The notes below the pieces were generated by a model that was not told the DNA's origin, did not search any database, and saw only the letters and a list, made by a program, of their open reading frames with translations. A stretch of DNA of 64,000 bases, taken from positions 14,746,594 to 14,810,593 of the forward strand of contig CM053259.1 in NCBI GenBank assembly GCA_028583405.1. Direction: 5' to 3'. Each line of letters begins with the position of its first letter. Position 1 is the first letter of the stretch. Source of the stretch: Pogonophryne albipinna (lineage: Eukaryota; Chordata; Actinopteri; Perciformes; Artedidraconidae). A program made the translations under genes and the position numbers. Of the stretch, positions 11,442-22,310 are shown piece by piece.

Positions 11442-12036
11442 TACCAAGCGGCAAACTCTGGGGAACAGCCGGGAAGCCAATACGGAAGTGCCACACACTG
11501 CAGTTCATACATGGGCCGCTAGGGACTGGCTGCAGAAAGGGGCAATTTCCATAGACCCCCATGTTAAAATGCCCAACTTTACAGCAGAAAAAAACATGTT
11601 TCTACCCATGGATGCAATAAATATTATTATCGATATAGTTAGATTCCACCTTCATGATTATGAATCTGTGAGTGAATTGTTTTCTAACACGACCCTTTTA
11701 TTTATATTAGGTCTTAAAGTGTTTGCATAAATTAGGGCGTGGTCACTTTGATGGACACGTACATGCCTCACTGTCAGCTAACAGCAACTTGTCCACTCTG
11801 CTAGGCTACAACCATACCTTAGCTTCTTAGCCTGAGCTAGCTCTGTTTACTTCCAGTTGGGAGGCAGCAGGTCCCGCCTCGGCTCCGCCTCTTTGCCCTT
11901 ATTTGGAGCAGGCGGGATTAGATTCTGACGTCACAGTCGAGCCGTTAGTGGCCGACTCCGCCTACTAAGGGCTTCACGGCAACTCTGCAGAATCCTATGG
12001 GTGACGTCACGGACACTACGTCCATTTACAGTCTAT
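11442..12036 (-). mobile_element. 595-bp deletion derivative of the THAP/SGNH mobile unit
   Basis: Its left part is the reverse of the right end of the unit at 14,612-20,870 (shared CAAGCGGCAAACTCTGGGG, CCAATACGGAAGTGCCACAC, CCATAGACCCCCATGTTAAA). Its right part is the reverse of that unit's left end (shared TTTGCCCTTATTTGGAGCAG, GCAGAATCCTATGGGTGACG, ACAGTCTAT). Everything between is deleted. GGTTTATA at 11,434-11,441 recurs at 12,037-12,044, an 8-bp target-site duplication. The open frame across it is incidental. Confidence 0.8.
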
Positions 12037-12329
12037 GGTTTATACCCAGTGTTGGGACTAACGCGTTACAAAGTAACGCGTTACTGTAACGCCGTTATTT
12101 TTGGCAGTAACTAGTACTCTAACGCATTACTTTTTAAATTCAGTAACTTAGTTACCGTTACTACATGGTGCGTTACTCCGTTACTGCGTTTTTTATATAG
12201 TCAACAGCCAGGCGAACAGAGATGAGAACTGTACTTAAGTACAGTAGGCTACTTGAGTAAATGTACTTAGATACTTCCTGTGTCACATGCGGAGACGGGC
12301 TGTGGGCGTGTTGTGTTGTTTACTAAATC

Positions 12330-13545
12330 ATGGCGGCGACGGAGCTCAAGTCTCTCCACCTGGAGATATTCTCACTATTTCACTTTTGTCGAGCACAAAG
12401 AAAAGAAAGTTTCTGTTAAATGTAAGTTGTGTCCTGGCGGGTCAAAGAGCCTATCTACTGCCGAAACCAGTAATTCAAATCTCTTAAAACATCTGCAAAA
12501 ACAACATGCTGGGACGAAGCTAGTTTCCACTGCAGGCCTCGCTCGGCCTCGCTCGGTTTGGTTAGGCCTTATTAGGCCTGGCTCACTTTATGCTGCGCTT
12601 CCATTACAGTTTAGGAACTGGGGTAGTTACTATAGTAACGCAGTGTAGGCGGAGCCGTGACGTCATCTTCAATGAGCGCCCCAAAAAACAACACAGCCGT
12701 TAGCTCTTAGCACTCAGAGCTCTTCATATCTGTTCAGAAACTAGACAAAAGTTAAAAAAGTACAAACCACAGACTGCCTGTGTCATGGCGAATACAGTCG
12801 CTGGTTTATTTATGTCTGTATAGGCCGTTGTTGTGAGTGTGGACGGTCGGAGCATATATAACGTTAGCTTAGCCAAGCTCCATTTAGAAAGCACGCATTT
12901 TAAAAGGGTTTTTCGCCTGCCGTCTGTCTGCAGACTTGTCAAAGCATTAATTCATGGTTTTTACTAACCGGTATCAGTATGTTGTTACTTCGGCATCATT
13001 TTGAAACGTGTATTACAATTAAATCACGGTCAAATATGTTCATCTTGTTGTAGTTGTAGCCCCCTTGCCAGCGATTCTCTCTCTAGTTTAGCATACTCAG
13101 CCCGACTGTTCCTGGCCCTAGAACCACGATTTAGTCGGGCCAGAAAAAAGGTGAAAAAGTAGCCCCGGGCCAAAACTAGGCCAAGTGGAAGCGCAACCAA
13201 AAACGGGCCCCGCACGGCTCGGCACGCTTAAAGCGAGCTACCCGCTGCAGTGGAAACACGCCATAAGACCGGCACAGACTCAGCCGACGCCACTCCACCT
13301 AAGCAACAGCGGCTGGATTTTAACCAAGGGACTGCTAGCCAGGGAAAAGTCGATAAAGCCATTGCACGGTATGTTGTAGAACACATGCAGGCTATTGCTA
13401 CAGTGGAGTCACCCGCTTTCAGGGAGCTAGTTAGCATGATACCATGTCCGGGCGGCACACGGCATATGGGACGGAAAACTTTTTCCAACTACCTGGAGAA
13501 AGAATATACAAAAATGGAAAGCCAGCTAATATCGATGCAATCCAG
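12330..13545 (+). pseudogene. N-terminal hAT transposase with BED finger, split by a MITE
   Basis: About 12,360-12,525 encodes a BED-type zinc finger (SHYFTFVEHKEKKVSVKCKL, then SNLLKHLQKQHAGTKL with the C-x2-C..H-x4-H spacing). The likely ATG at 12,330 (MAATELKSLH) is in another frame, so a frameshift lies between. The sequence resumes after the MITE at about 13,262 with PPKQQRLDF, QGKVDKAIARYVVEHM, VESPAFRELVSMI and GRKTFSNYLEKEY, the conserved region before the hAT core. The catalytic core and dimerisation domain are absent. Confidence 0.65.
12523..13257. mobile_element. MITE with TIR GTTTCCACTGCAG
   Basis: GTTTCCACTGCAG at 12,523 is matched exactly by CTGCAGTGGAAAC ending at 13,257. Each end is followed inward by CGGCTCGG-like or GGGCC-rich blocks. 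It interrupts the hAT reading frame. No target-site duplication could be settled. Confidence 0.65.
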
Positions 13546-14109
13546 ATTGCATATAATGCATGTCAAGTTGATCAACAGATTGTATTATTCTCCAATGCAA
13601 TAACAGTACTGAAATGAAGGCTATAAGGGCAGTGGCGGCGCTGGGGTAGGCTACAGCCATACCAAGAAATTGCTTAGCCCGACCTTAGCCCCACCATGAA
13701 AAAGTATGTTAAAGTAAGCATGTTGAGAACACGGATTGCGAAAATCTACCGGTCGTGTCCACAACACACAAACTGATCCTGCTGTAACAACAAGTGCACG
13801 TTACTGACGCAATATGGTTGAGACCATTCGGGCTTATGCTAGAGGGGTGCAAGGAATAGTCTAAGTAGTGGGGGAGTTTTATACACTAAAGGTGTGGTCA
13901 TTCTCTCGCGTTATAATATCAGCGCGGCCGCGGTCAGATCAAAATGCCTCCAAATGCAATTTGAACAGACCTACAGCCAATCAGAGCAACGAAACGTTGG
14001 GTCTGCTGCGTCATGCATTACTGATTCGTCACGTTCACAGTGAAAAGTCCCCAAACTCGCGCTGAGTAAATTGCAGACAGCAGAACCTAGGATTAATTGT
14101 ATATTTCGG

Positions 14110-14193
14110 ATGGATAGATTTGTTCTTAAACGCCCTCGCATTGAGGTACAAGTCGAACAGGTGCCAGAGTCACACGACCCACCTGAAGAGTGA
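14110..14193 (+). pseudogene. Start of a hAT transposase-like frame
   Basis: A short ATG frame (MDRFVLKRPR) ends after 27 residues at TGA 14,191-14,193. It resembles the N-terminus of hAT/ZMYM-type transposases (MDRF..KR) and lies in the left part of the second-level hAT. The rest of the protein is missing. Confidence 0.35.
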
Positions 14194-14829
14194 ATAGTGA
14201 GTTTTGAATATATTTTTGTAATAATGGGTCATTTGAAAAAGTGTTTTGTATGACAATAGAGATACAGGCTACCTGTTGTGTGCTGTGTCTGTCTCTCTCT
14301 GTTTACCTGTGTCTCTGTCTCTCTCCCTCTCTCTCTCTCCGTGTCAATTCTATATGCCAACTTTTCTTGTTTCTGCCGCTGCGTAGCATGTTGTAACAAC
14401 GTGGAATTAGCAGAATAGGCTATTGTATTGTTTAACTCACACCTGTTGCTCTCGATGTAATTTAGCTGATAAAAGGAGACTAATAAAAGCTAATAAAAGC
14501 CTCACACGTGCGTTTCACTGTCAAGGGGTGCGATATAGCGTGTATGTAATTACATTACAAATACTGACTTGAGCCCCACCACTGTATGGGTTAGCCCTAC
14601 CATAGATTACCATAGACTGTATATATAAATGGACGTAGGGTCCGTGACGTCACCCATAGGATTCTGCAGAGTTGCCGTGAAGCCCTTAGTAGGCGGAGTC
14701 GGCTACTAACGGCTCGACAGTGACGTCAGAATCTAACTCCCGCCTTCTCCCGCCTGCTCCAAATAAGGGCAAAGAGGCGGTGCCGAGGCGGGACAGGGCG
14801 GGACCTGCTGCCAACGAGCGTGACGTTCC

Positions 14830-14943
14830 AGACCTAGCTCAGGCTAAGAAGCTAAGCTAACATGCTCTCAGTATTAAGCTAACAACCTATGCCAACAACC
14901 CAGCTTGCGGTCACTGCTCCTCGTTCCCGGCATATTCTGAAGG
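14830..14943 (+). other. Probable 5' non-coding exon of the SGNH gene
   Basis: Moderately GC-rich sequence upstream of the coding exons ends at CTGAAG followed by GTAAGATA, a good splice donor. The exon start is not determined. Confidence 0.35.
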
Positions 14944-15200
14944 TAAGATACCCAGTAACTTTACAAAACTTGTCCTTTTGATTTAAATGTTCTTGAACCT
15001 ACACTATACAATTGTTTTTTAAGTGCTTCACCGTTTTTCAAATATAAATGTCATTTGTAACTAAACTTTGTAAACTAGCAGAGATATGGCCAGTGTTGCG
15101 TGAATTAAATTTAATTAATGAAATATGACTGTAGAAAAAGAAAGGTGCTTTTATATTGATTAAACTATTTTTATTTCTTTCAGCATTAAAAAAAAAGAAG

Positions 15201-15304
15201 ATGGCAACCTCCTCCACGCCAAACTGCACAACCTGTAAGTTGATGGTCCTGGCTTACTTTACATGACTTCAGATGGTTGACATTACACACAAACATACTA
15301 TACA

Positions 15305-15351
<47 letters not shown>

Positions 15352-16136
15352 GTGTGCACAATTGTAGATAAACAGCACACAGTATATACATATAAACTGT
15401 GTGCTGTTAATCTGTTTTTTGAGGTTTTGCTCTCTTGTTACTTTTAACCATACAGGTGTGATTTCATAGTTATTTTGTATGTTATTGTCAAAGGAACAAA
15501 ATGAGCAACCCTTTATACTTAATTTGATATTCCTCATTATCTGAAGCATTTGTTACTCTCATTTATTTTCCTCCCATAGTGACTGTATGGATAATCGGAG
15601 ACAGCTATGTCCGGCGTGGAGCCCAGAGAGCTACAGAGACCATCGGCAACAACCTTGGCCTCGACCTGAGGGTGTGCTGGTTCGGTTGGGGTGGACTGCG
15701 CTGGAGAGGTGTCCTCCCTTTCTTTTCCTACTCCCTGCGAGGAAGAGCAGTCCCGGATGTCCTCCTCATCCACTGTGGCGGCAATGACTTGGGGGATGTG
15801 CCCAGTGTTCAGTTGCTGAACCAGATGAAGGAGGACCTGCACCAGCTTCACCATCGGCACCCTGGCATGAAGATCATGCTCTCCCAGATCAACCAGAGGC
15901 GCCGGTGGAGGGCTGGTGCAAATCCTGTCAAAATTGACAAGGCCCGGAAGTTTGTTAACAGTGTTATGGCTACTTTTGTTCATAGCCTAAATGGTGTCAT
16001 TGTTGACCACTCCAACATTAGACATGACAGTCCTGGGCTTTTTTTGCGAGATAGAGTTCATTTCACCCCTAGGGGAAATGATATTTTTTTTAAGTCACTA
16101 GCCAATTGCCTGAAAGACCACCTCCAAAGACTGTGA
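15201..16136 (+). CDS. SGNH/GDSL-type hydrolase carried by a mobile unit
   Basis: Two coding exons, 15,201-15,234 and 15,580-16,136, join in frame (ACC-T / TG-ACT) to give 196 residues beginning MATSSTPNCTT. Polypyrimidine-AG acceptors precede both exons and GTAAGT follows the first. SGNH-family blocks in order: VWIIGDSYVRRG (GDS, nucleophile serine, about residue 20), WFGWGG, VLLIHCGGNDLG (block III, Gly-Asn) and LRDRVHFTPRGND (block V, Asp-x-Val-His). All catalytic positions are kept, so it could be an active esterase or lipase-like hydrolase; the substrate is unknown. The fold assignment is from motifs. An AATAAA lies at about 16,444. Esterase-like domains are known in some CR1-type LINE proteins, but there is no reverse transcriptase here. 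Intactness suggests a young insertion. Confidence 0.75.
15305..15352. repeat. (TA)n microsatellite
   Basis: A TA-dinucleotide run inside the intron of the SGNH gene. Confidence 0.9.
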
Positions 16137-16444
16137 ACTGCTAAAATGTCAGTATCACTGTTTTTGGATTTGGCCTTTAGAGTATGTATTCTAAGGCCCT
16201 TGCTAAGCCCAGACTGTCATGGCTAATGTTGAGTTAGATATTACATCTGTAGCCATAACACTGTTAACATGGCTGCTCTTCCTCTTCCCCACATCCCACC
16301 CCCCCCTCTTCCCCCAATGGACTCTGTAGCTCTCCAGGCCCATGCTGGGCATGGCTGTCTGTCAAACCTTTTATTTTGTATTTGTTATGATGTTTTTTGT
16401 TGTTTTATTTGTTAAAATAATTCTGTATTTATGTAAATATTGAA

Positions 16445-17040
16445 AATAAATTACATTCATATTTTCATTTCTTTTGTCTACTGCTTACTGAAAATGTTAG
16501 CTATCACATCCAAATGGGACTATCAAATGAAAGGATAAGCTTACCATACAATACAGAAAACATTACACATTAAGGCTCAAATCTTTTCCCAAGCCGTAGC
16601 AGTCTGAAAAGAGTCCCAAGTTTAAAAACACAACATCTTGACAATGAATACTACGCTGTCATTTATCAGTGACAATGCAAACAACAAGAAGGTCTCCCCT
16701 AATCCCATGTATTTTGGCATCAAATATGTCATAAGAATACCATATAATGTAATTATGAAGTGCAATACCCACAATCCCTACAGGGTCGTAACGTCACAGA
16801 AGATAATACCTTTTAGAGAGTTTCGAAATTGTTCAGTATGCAGATAAATATTTGTTTTACAATAGAAACATTTTTCTCCATAAATGTTCCCACATGTTGT
16901 GAGCATCAACTTTAAATCTTTTGTCAACAAATAAAAAACATCTTAATTTCCTTTACGACAACATTTTGTTTATAACACCACTACATTAACAATAAGCATA
17001 GGAACATGATAAATGTCAACATTTAAGATTGTACTTTTAC
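16445..17040. other. Gap between the two converging genes of the unit
   Basis: Lies between the AATAAA of the SGNH gene (about 16,444) and the minus-strand AATAAA (plus-strand TTTATT at about 17,043) that could end the THAP transcript. AT-rich, no coding signal. Confidence 0.4.
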
Positions 17041-17745
17041 TCTTTATTTAATCAGATCTATTTCACATTGAAAATGTGATAAATACACAAGCCACATTGA
17101 AAGTTACATCTTGCATTTTATGAAAAGTAAAGGTTTCCAATCATTTTATGACTTAAATACACTAGAAAATAAATGAAAGATGAGCAACAACTGTATCAGT
17201 AATTAAAATGATAGAACTTATGTACAGGGTTGGGAGGGCTACTTGCCAAAAACACAACCAGTAACTTAATGTGAGTATCAAGATATAAAAGTAATGTAAC
17301 CTGATAACTTTATTTTTGTTTTGGATTACCTCAATATCAAATGCAATGCAAATAAACACAGGAGAGAAGAAATATTAATATGATTTTTTTACTTAAATGT
17401 ATAATATAATACCATAAAGCAGATTCAGGCAGTAGGTGTATAGATTCACAATTAAAGTATTAGCCTACAGAACAGTACCGCTTCCAGAGAAGAGATACCA
17501 TTTGATCATTTTACAACAAACAGCTCTTTTTAGGTTTTGAATAAGATTGTAATCCTGAGTTTCCCTATTATTAAAAAAAGTAAAACTAATCCGATTACAT
17601 CTTTTCCTATGTAACTAAGGATTAAACTTTCCTTTTTTTCTATACGATCTTGATTCGTGTTAGATGTAATCCATTACTGCCTAAGCCAATAAAAGTCATA
17701 ACTTTTGGAAAATTGTCTCAAGTTATAAATGATTCCTTCAATCTC

Positions 17746-20393
17746 TTTCACGTGGAGAAGACATCACTTTGGCCGAGGCGTTGCAACTTCCCTCAAGCGT
17801 CCTACATGAAAGAAAGATCACATTTTAAAAATGTGTGCACAAACTATTCAGTATGACCCGTCTTAGTTTAAAGCCCAAGTGTAACCCCCTGATCGCACCG
17901 GAAGCGTCTGCGCTGCGCTGCGGCGCGGCTGTAAACCAGAGGAGAACGCTGGCATGTATTCTCCTACTTGAAAGACTACGGGGGTGGGGGGAGGAGAAGG
18001 AGCCGGTTTTGGGTGCACCCCCTCAACCAGCAAAGGAGACAACAAGGTGATTTTCATCACTTCCTGCCTGCGCTGCGTCAAAAATAGGATTCATCCTATA
18101 TTTTAGAAATTCCTTGCGGCGAGGAGCTTCTGGGACGCTTCGAGCCGCGGCGCAGCGGGTCTGGTGGAATAGCACCCATTGACTAGAGTGGCCGCGATCG
18201 CTAAAAATGCCGCAGCCGCAGCGCAGCGCAGACGCTCCTGGTGGGATTAGGGGGTAAGAGTGAACAGAGGCGGAGTCTGCCTGTTTTCCAATGTGTTTTG
18301 TTTGTTGGCTGCTGCTACCCAAACCAACATCCTCACAAGCATTGACTGTTGGAATGTCATTATGCTCCACATGTGGAACAACAAAGGCTTCTTCAGGTGT
18401 GTCTTGTATCATAATGATATTGCTCTGATCAGCAGCAAGACTGTTTTCACCACTACCATGGTCTACATCTGCAACCTCCTCATTGCTGTTAACAGTCGAA
18501 CTAGGACTGTCACTTACCTCGTCATTGTTACTCACCTGCTTTTCCTTCTAGGCTGTTGTTCTTATAATAGAAAATGGTGGGCACTGCAGTGTTTTTCAGG
18601 CATCTCCTTCCCTAATAAAAATAATAAACAAAAACACATAAAATAACTTTTTGAGTTCTGTAGATATTCAACTTTCTTTTGAATAATGTTGTTTTAAATT
18701 TAAGAGTGCATTATAAAAGACAATAGAGGGCCAACATATTAACTATGAGTTAATCCATTCAACAATTACGTGTTTCCAAGATTCAGATTCAAAGGATTTA
18801 TGTCATATGCACATAGGCTACAGTGTGGGAATGGCAATGAAAATCATCTGTCCCGAGCTCCTCCAACGATGCAACATAGTTATATAAGACATAAAACAAT
18901 AAAAGAAATTCAAAATTAAATTAAGAATAATAAATTAGTGCAGGCAGAAATCTATATACACGTAAATATAATAAGACATATGCAAGAACAGAATGTAAAG
19001 ATAAATATTGTATAGTAAAATGAAATTAAATCCTTTTTTTTTTTACAGTGATAGCTGTTAAGATAAATAAGTTATAAGATGACAACAGATGAATGAATGT
19101 TGCTATTAAAATAATGTAAAAAAAAGGTAATATAATTCATCTGTTTTTAACATAGAGTATGTGGGGGAAAATGGCAATTCTCTATCTATGATAAAGAGTC
19201 TTTGCATAAATTGAAGAGAAATGTGATGGTTTGCAAAAAAATTCGATTTCTATGTTTCTATACTTAACTGGCAAAATCTTAATTTGGCCTTTAATCAAAA
19301 GAACATTACTCATCACTGATGTGCAAGCTGTGCCATAACAATTATTTAGCATTGTATGATGAGCATGTATTTAATTAGTAACAACAATTTACACTCACAA
19401 ATGGAACCAAGTTATTTTTAAAAAAAAAAGGATCTGTACCCATGAGTCCGTGCTGAAGTGATGACTCTCAAAGTGTTCACTGCACAGGCGAGAAGAAACG
19501 TTGGGGGTCCATTTATTCCTCCGGATGTTCAGCACCCACTGGTCCAGCCTGTCTGGATCACCTAAAGGAAACCTTTATTCAAAAATACATGAAAACCAAC
19601 CCAAAGACAACAGGAGGGTTAATGCCATATTCACTTAATAACGCATGAACAACTTTTACAAATATTTCTATATAGTCTCTGTTGGTAAATGTAATCTAGG
19701 TTGCACATTTCCTGCTGAAATACATGCATGGGCCTACCAAGTTACTGCGTGGCACTTTGGTTTTGATAAAACAGTGTAGTTCCACTATATAAACGTTACA
19801 TTCATAATCAAACGAGACAATATGCAAGATAAATAGCTATTTGTTGTTATTCTTAATGCTTGTCATTCACACGTTAAGAAAAGAAAATAAGTACCGATAC
19901 ATAGCAGAACAATTGTGGCGATGTTCAGCTTAATAATAAGCCTTGTTCAACATCATTTCTTTAGCTAATACTATAGAAGGCTGCAGGCGAACCAAGTCCG
20001 CGTTTCGCTGCATTCCTTGATCTCCAGTTATAACGCCGGGCTCCGCCGCTGGCCGAAGCTAACGGAGCCGCAAAGGGCTAGCTACGGCTCCGGTTAGCTT
20101 CGGCGGCGGACTCCGGCGACCACCACTGGGATAATTGGGTCCCCTTTTAGCATTATGGGCGTCATAGCCATAGACGATAACATTCTTACCCAAGGCTGAA
20201 TCATAAACTAAACATGTATAAAGGGTTACATCCTTAGCTGGCTAATAAGCTACATAACAAGCTATGCTAACAAGCACACAAACACCTGCTAACGGGGTTA
20301 ACATGTATAATATTATCATTTTACTCACCGAAAAAAGCTGAGAGTAGACTTCTTGGAAGTTCTGTTAGTACATTCAAGCGCACAGCACGACAT
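17746..20393 (-). CDS. THAP zinc-finger protein carried by the mobile unit
   Basis: Minus-strand spliced gene. Exon 1, 20,393-20,329, encodes MSCCALECTNRTSKKSTLSFF. Exon 2, 19,572-19,440, encodes RFPLGDPDRLDQWV, IRRNKWTPN and SRLCSEHFESHHF. Exon 3 starts at 18,611 with GRRCLKNTAVPTIFYYKN. Joined at GT-AG sites they form a full THAP domain: paired N-terminal cysteines, the Pro-Trp core, C-x-x-H and the closing AVPTIF box, so DNA binding is plausible. Downstream, an acidic Ser/Asp-rich frame (18,535-18,255) is open but offset by one base from exon 3, at a GTGAGT that could be a splice donor or mark a frameshift. A Harbinger-like MITE (17,885-18,254) then interrupts it. A possible last exon (about 17,808-17,746) ends in TGA. 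The C-terminal part is uncertain; the domain itself is clear. Confidence 0.6.
17885..18254. mobile_element. Harbinger-like MITE, TSD TAA
   Basis: The left TIR CCCCCTGATCGCACCGGAAG and the right TIR (reversed CCCCCTAATCCCACCAGGAG) agree at most positions, and both continue into CGTCTGCGCTGCGCTGCGGC. TAA flanks both sides (17,882-17,884 and 18,255-18,257), the classic PIF/Harbinger duplication. It is the innermost insertion of the nest. Confidence 0.85.
20052..20104. repeat. GC-rich imperfect palindrome in the THAP gene intron
   Basis: GCCGAAGCTAACGGAGCCG at about 20,052 is followed 14 bases later by CGGCTCCGGTTAGCTTCGGC, a stem with one extra base. It lies upstream of THAP exon 2 and could be a structural or regulatory element of the unit. 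Confidence 0.6.
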
Positions 20394-21083
20394 TTTAATT
20401 GTCTGGTATTTGTAACAATATTCCCACAATCACCACGAACACGGCTAAAGCTAAAGGGTCAAGTACAGTAACTACGACTAACTAACGTTGTAGCCTCTAT
20501 GGTTGTAGCCTAGCAGAGTGGACAAGTTGCTGTTAGCTGACAGTGAGGCACGTGCCTGCCCATCAAAGTGACCACGCCCTAATTTATGCAAAAACTTTAA
20601 GACCTAATATAAATAAAAGGGTCGTGTTAGAAAACAATTCACTCACAGATCCATAATCATGAAGGTGGAATCTAACTATATCGATAATAAAAATGTATGG
20701 AGCCAGGGGTAGAAACATGTTTTTTTCTGCTGTAAAGTTGGGCATTTTAACATGGGGGTCTATGGAAATTGCTCCTTTCTGCAGCCATCGCCTATCGGCC
20801 AATATATGAACTGCAGTGTGTGGCACTTCCGTATTGGCGTCCCGGCTCTACCCCAGAGTTTGCCGCTTGTAGATTACCCAAAAAAAATACTCTGGCGCCG
20901 CCACTGTATAAGGGCATTAATGGGAGCCCTTTTTTTAAGTAACTAAAACGTTACTTTTCACAGTAACGCATTACTTTTTGGTGTAAGTAATCAGTAAAGT
21001 AACTGAGTTACTTTTGAAATGAAGTAACTAGTAATGGTAACTAGTTACTGGTTTTCAGTAACTCGCACAACACTGTTTATACC

Positions 21084-22310
21084 CTTATATAAATTGATAA
21101 TTTGATTTATCCGTAAGACTTTATTCTGAAAAGCAGCTCCAGCTCTCACAAAAATAAGTACAAAATTATATTTAAGTCGCAAAGTGGCTGCGTAGAATTA
21201 TAAAGCAACATAAAAAAGGAAAATGTTAAGTATAAAGTACCTCAATATTTTACAAAGCATTGCTCAAGTCAATAACCTTTATAATTATCTACCACTTCTT
21301 AATGGCAGATATTTTCAAAATAAAAGACCCAAACGAGGTGTAAACACTTGAGTGTCAGAAACATGTGAAAGGACCCTTGTACACCAAAATGGCTGACTTT
21401 GTACAGCATACAATTTGGTTTTAGGGTCAAAGAGGTGGGGGACTGTAAACAGGGAACAACCTCAAGACCTTGGGACAATGCATCCATGTGCTAGCTTGTT
21501 GCCCAGCAACAGAGGAGTTGGTGTTTGCAGTGATACAGTGCTTCATCGTGAAGGATTTCATGACTTTGTAAATCAGACTACAAAAGCAAAATTCACAATA
21601 CAACATATTTAAAAAAGAAATACATTTTATTTAATAATTCATTTCACCTTACAACTGAACAAAGGCAGTGGAAACACCTTTTTTTTAAAATACACTTGAT
21701 TCTCTCCACATACAGTACTTCTGAGATTGCTTGTGTGAAAGTCAATGCATAGAAATATGTATTGATCTATATTTACATACCCGACTGTGTGCAATGTTTT
21801 ATATTGATAAAGTAGGTTAATGCTCAAATAAAGGGTATTTTTGCCTCGGTCTGACTGCTTCACAAGGTAAACAAACTATTTAAAATGTGCGTTCAAGACA
21901 GTAAGTCGAAGTGTAAATTAATAGTTTCTCAATCATAAAAGCAGTTATTGATTCTTAAAGGATAAACAGATTTATATCAACATGAATACACCTAAAAGCA
22001 AAGACAACACAGGGATATAAAGACAAGTTGAAACGTCATACCATGTACATGTACCATGTGAAAAGGGAATGTCCCTTCTAAAATAATTTAAATCATGAGC
22101 AGGGTTGCTTTTCCTTCAGGCACATGCTATAAAAACAGTTATTTGGGAATGTAATCACAAAGGCACTAAAGACACAGTCATATGACTTTGGCAATATTGT
22201 CACAGTAAAATACCTCAGGGTCCAAGGAGAAGTGCAGAACTGAAGGTTCTTTACCATAACAGCATTTGCTTTATTCTGCTGGGGTCAGATAAAATAATGA
22301 TGGCAGGTAG
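21084..22310 (-). other. 3' flank and probable 3' UTR of slc30a8
   Basis: AT-rich and non-coding. A minus-strand AATAAA (plus-strand TTTATT) at about 21,626 could end the slc30a8 transcript, giving a 3' UTR of roughly 0.7 kb after the stop codon at 22,311-22,313. Nothing else recognised. Confidence 0.45.

Larger units (their letters stand above)
14612..20870 (+). mobile_element. 6.26-kb mobile unit with converging SGNH-hydrolase and THAP genes
   Basis: The boundaries are set by the exact 8-bp duplication AGATTACC at 14,604-14,611 and 20,871-20,878, and independently by the deletion derivative at 11,442-12,036, which shares both ends. The left end reads ATAGACTGTATATATAAATG and the right end TTTGCCGCTTGT; no clear terminal inverted repeat links them. 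Inside, a plus-strand spliced gene (SGNH hydrolase) and a minus-strand spliced gene (THAP protein) converge. No transposase, integrase or reverse transcriptase was recognised. Either a separate autonomous partner mobilises it, or one of these genes belongs to an unassigned transposition system. Superfamily unassigned: 8-bp duplications are known for hAT and KDZ/Zisupton elements, among others. Confidence 0.7.
13630..20906 (+). mobile_element. Second-level hAT element, TIR CAGTGGCGGCGC
   Basis: The left TIR CAGTGGCGGCGCTGGGGT and the right TIR (reversed CAGTGGCGGCGCCAGAGT) match except for two bases. TATAAGGG lies on both sides (13,622-13,629 and 20,907-20,914), an exact 8-bp duplication. Apart from the unit inserted at 14,612-20,870 only about 1 kb of its own sequence remains, almost all of it on the left. 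Confidence 0.85.
12047..21075 (+). mobile_element. Outer hAT (Ac-like) transposon carrying nested insertions
   Basis: The left TIR CAGTGTTGGGACTAACGCG pairs with the right terminus ending CGCACAACACTG. TTTATACC flanks both ends (12,039-12,046 and 21,076-21,083), an exact 8-bp duplication. Both termini carry the many GTAAC/GTTAC motifs typical of this fish hAT group. Without its inserts (12,523-13,257 and 13,630-20,906) about 1 kb remains, holding only N-terminal transposase sequence, so the copy was already internally deleted. Confidence 0.85.

Noticed and set aside
11431..11730. An open frame of 99 codons whose translation closely matches a minus-strand frame at 20,584-20,826
   Set aside because: Both lie in the shared end of the THAP/SGNH mobile unit; the similarity is DNA repeat homology. 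There is no domain, and start and length differ.
13868..14065. A 65-codon frame inside the second-level hAT
   Set aside because: No motif and no splice support; incidental within non-coding transposon DNA.
18260..18646. A 128-codon plus-strand frame
   Set aside because: It is antisense to THAP exon 3 and the acidic frame, which have splice sites and the AVPTIF motif on the minus strand.
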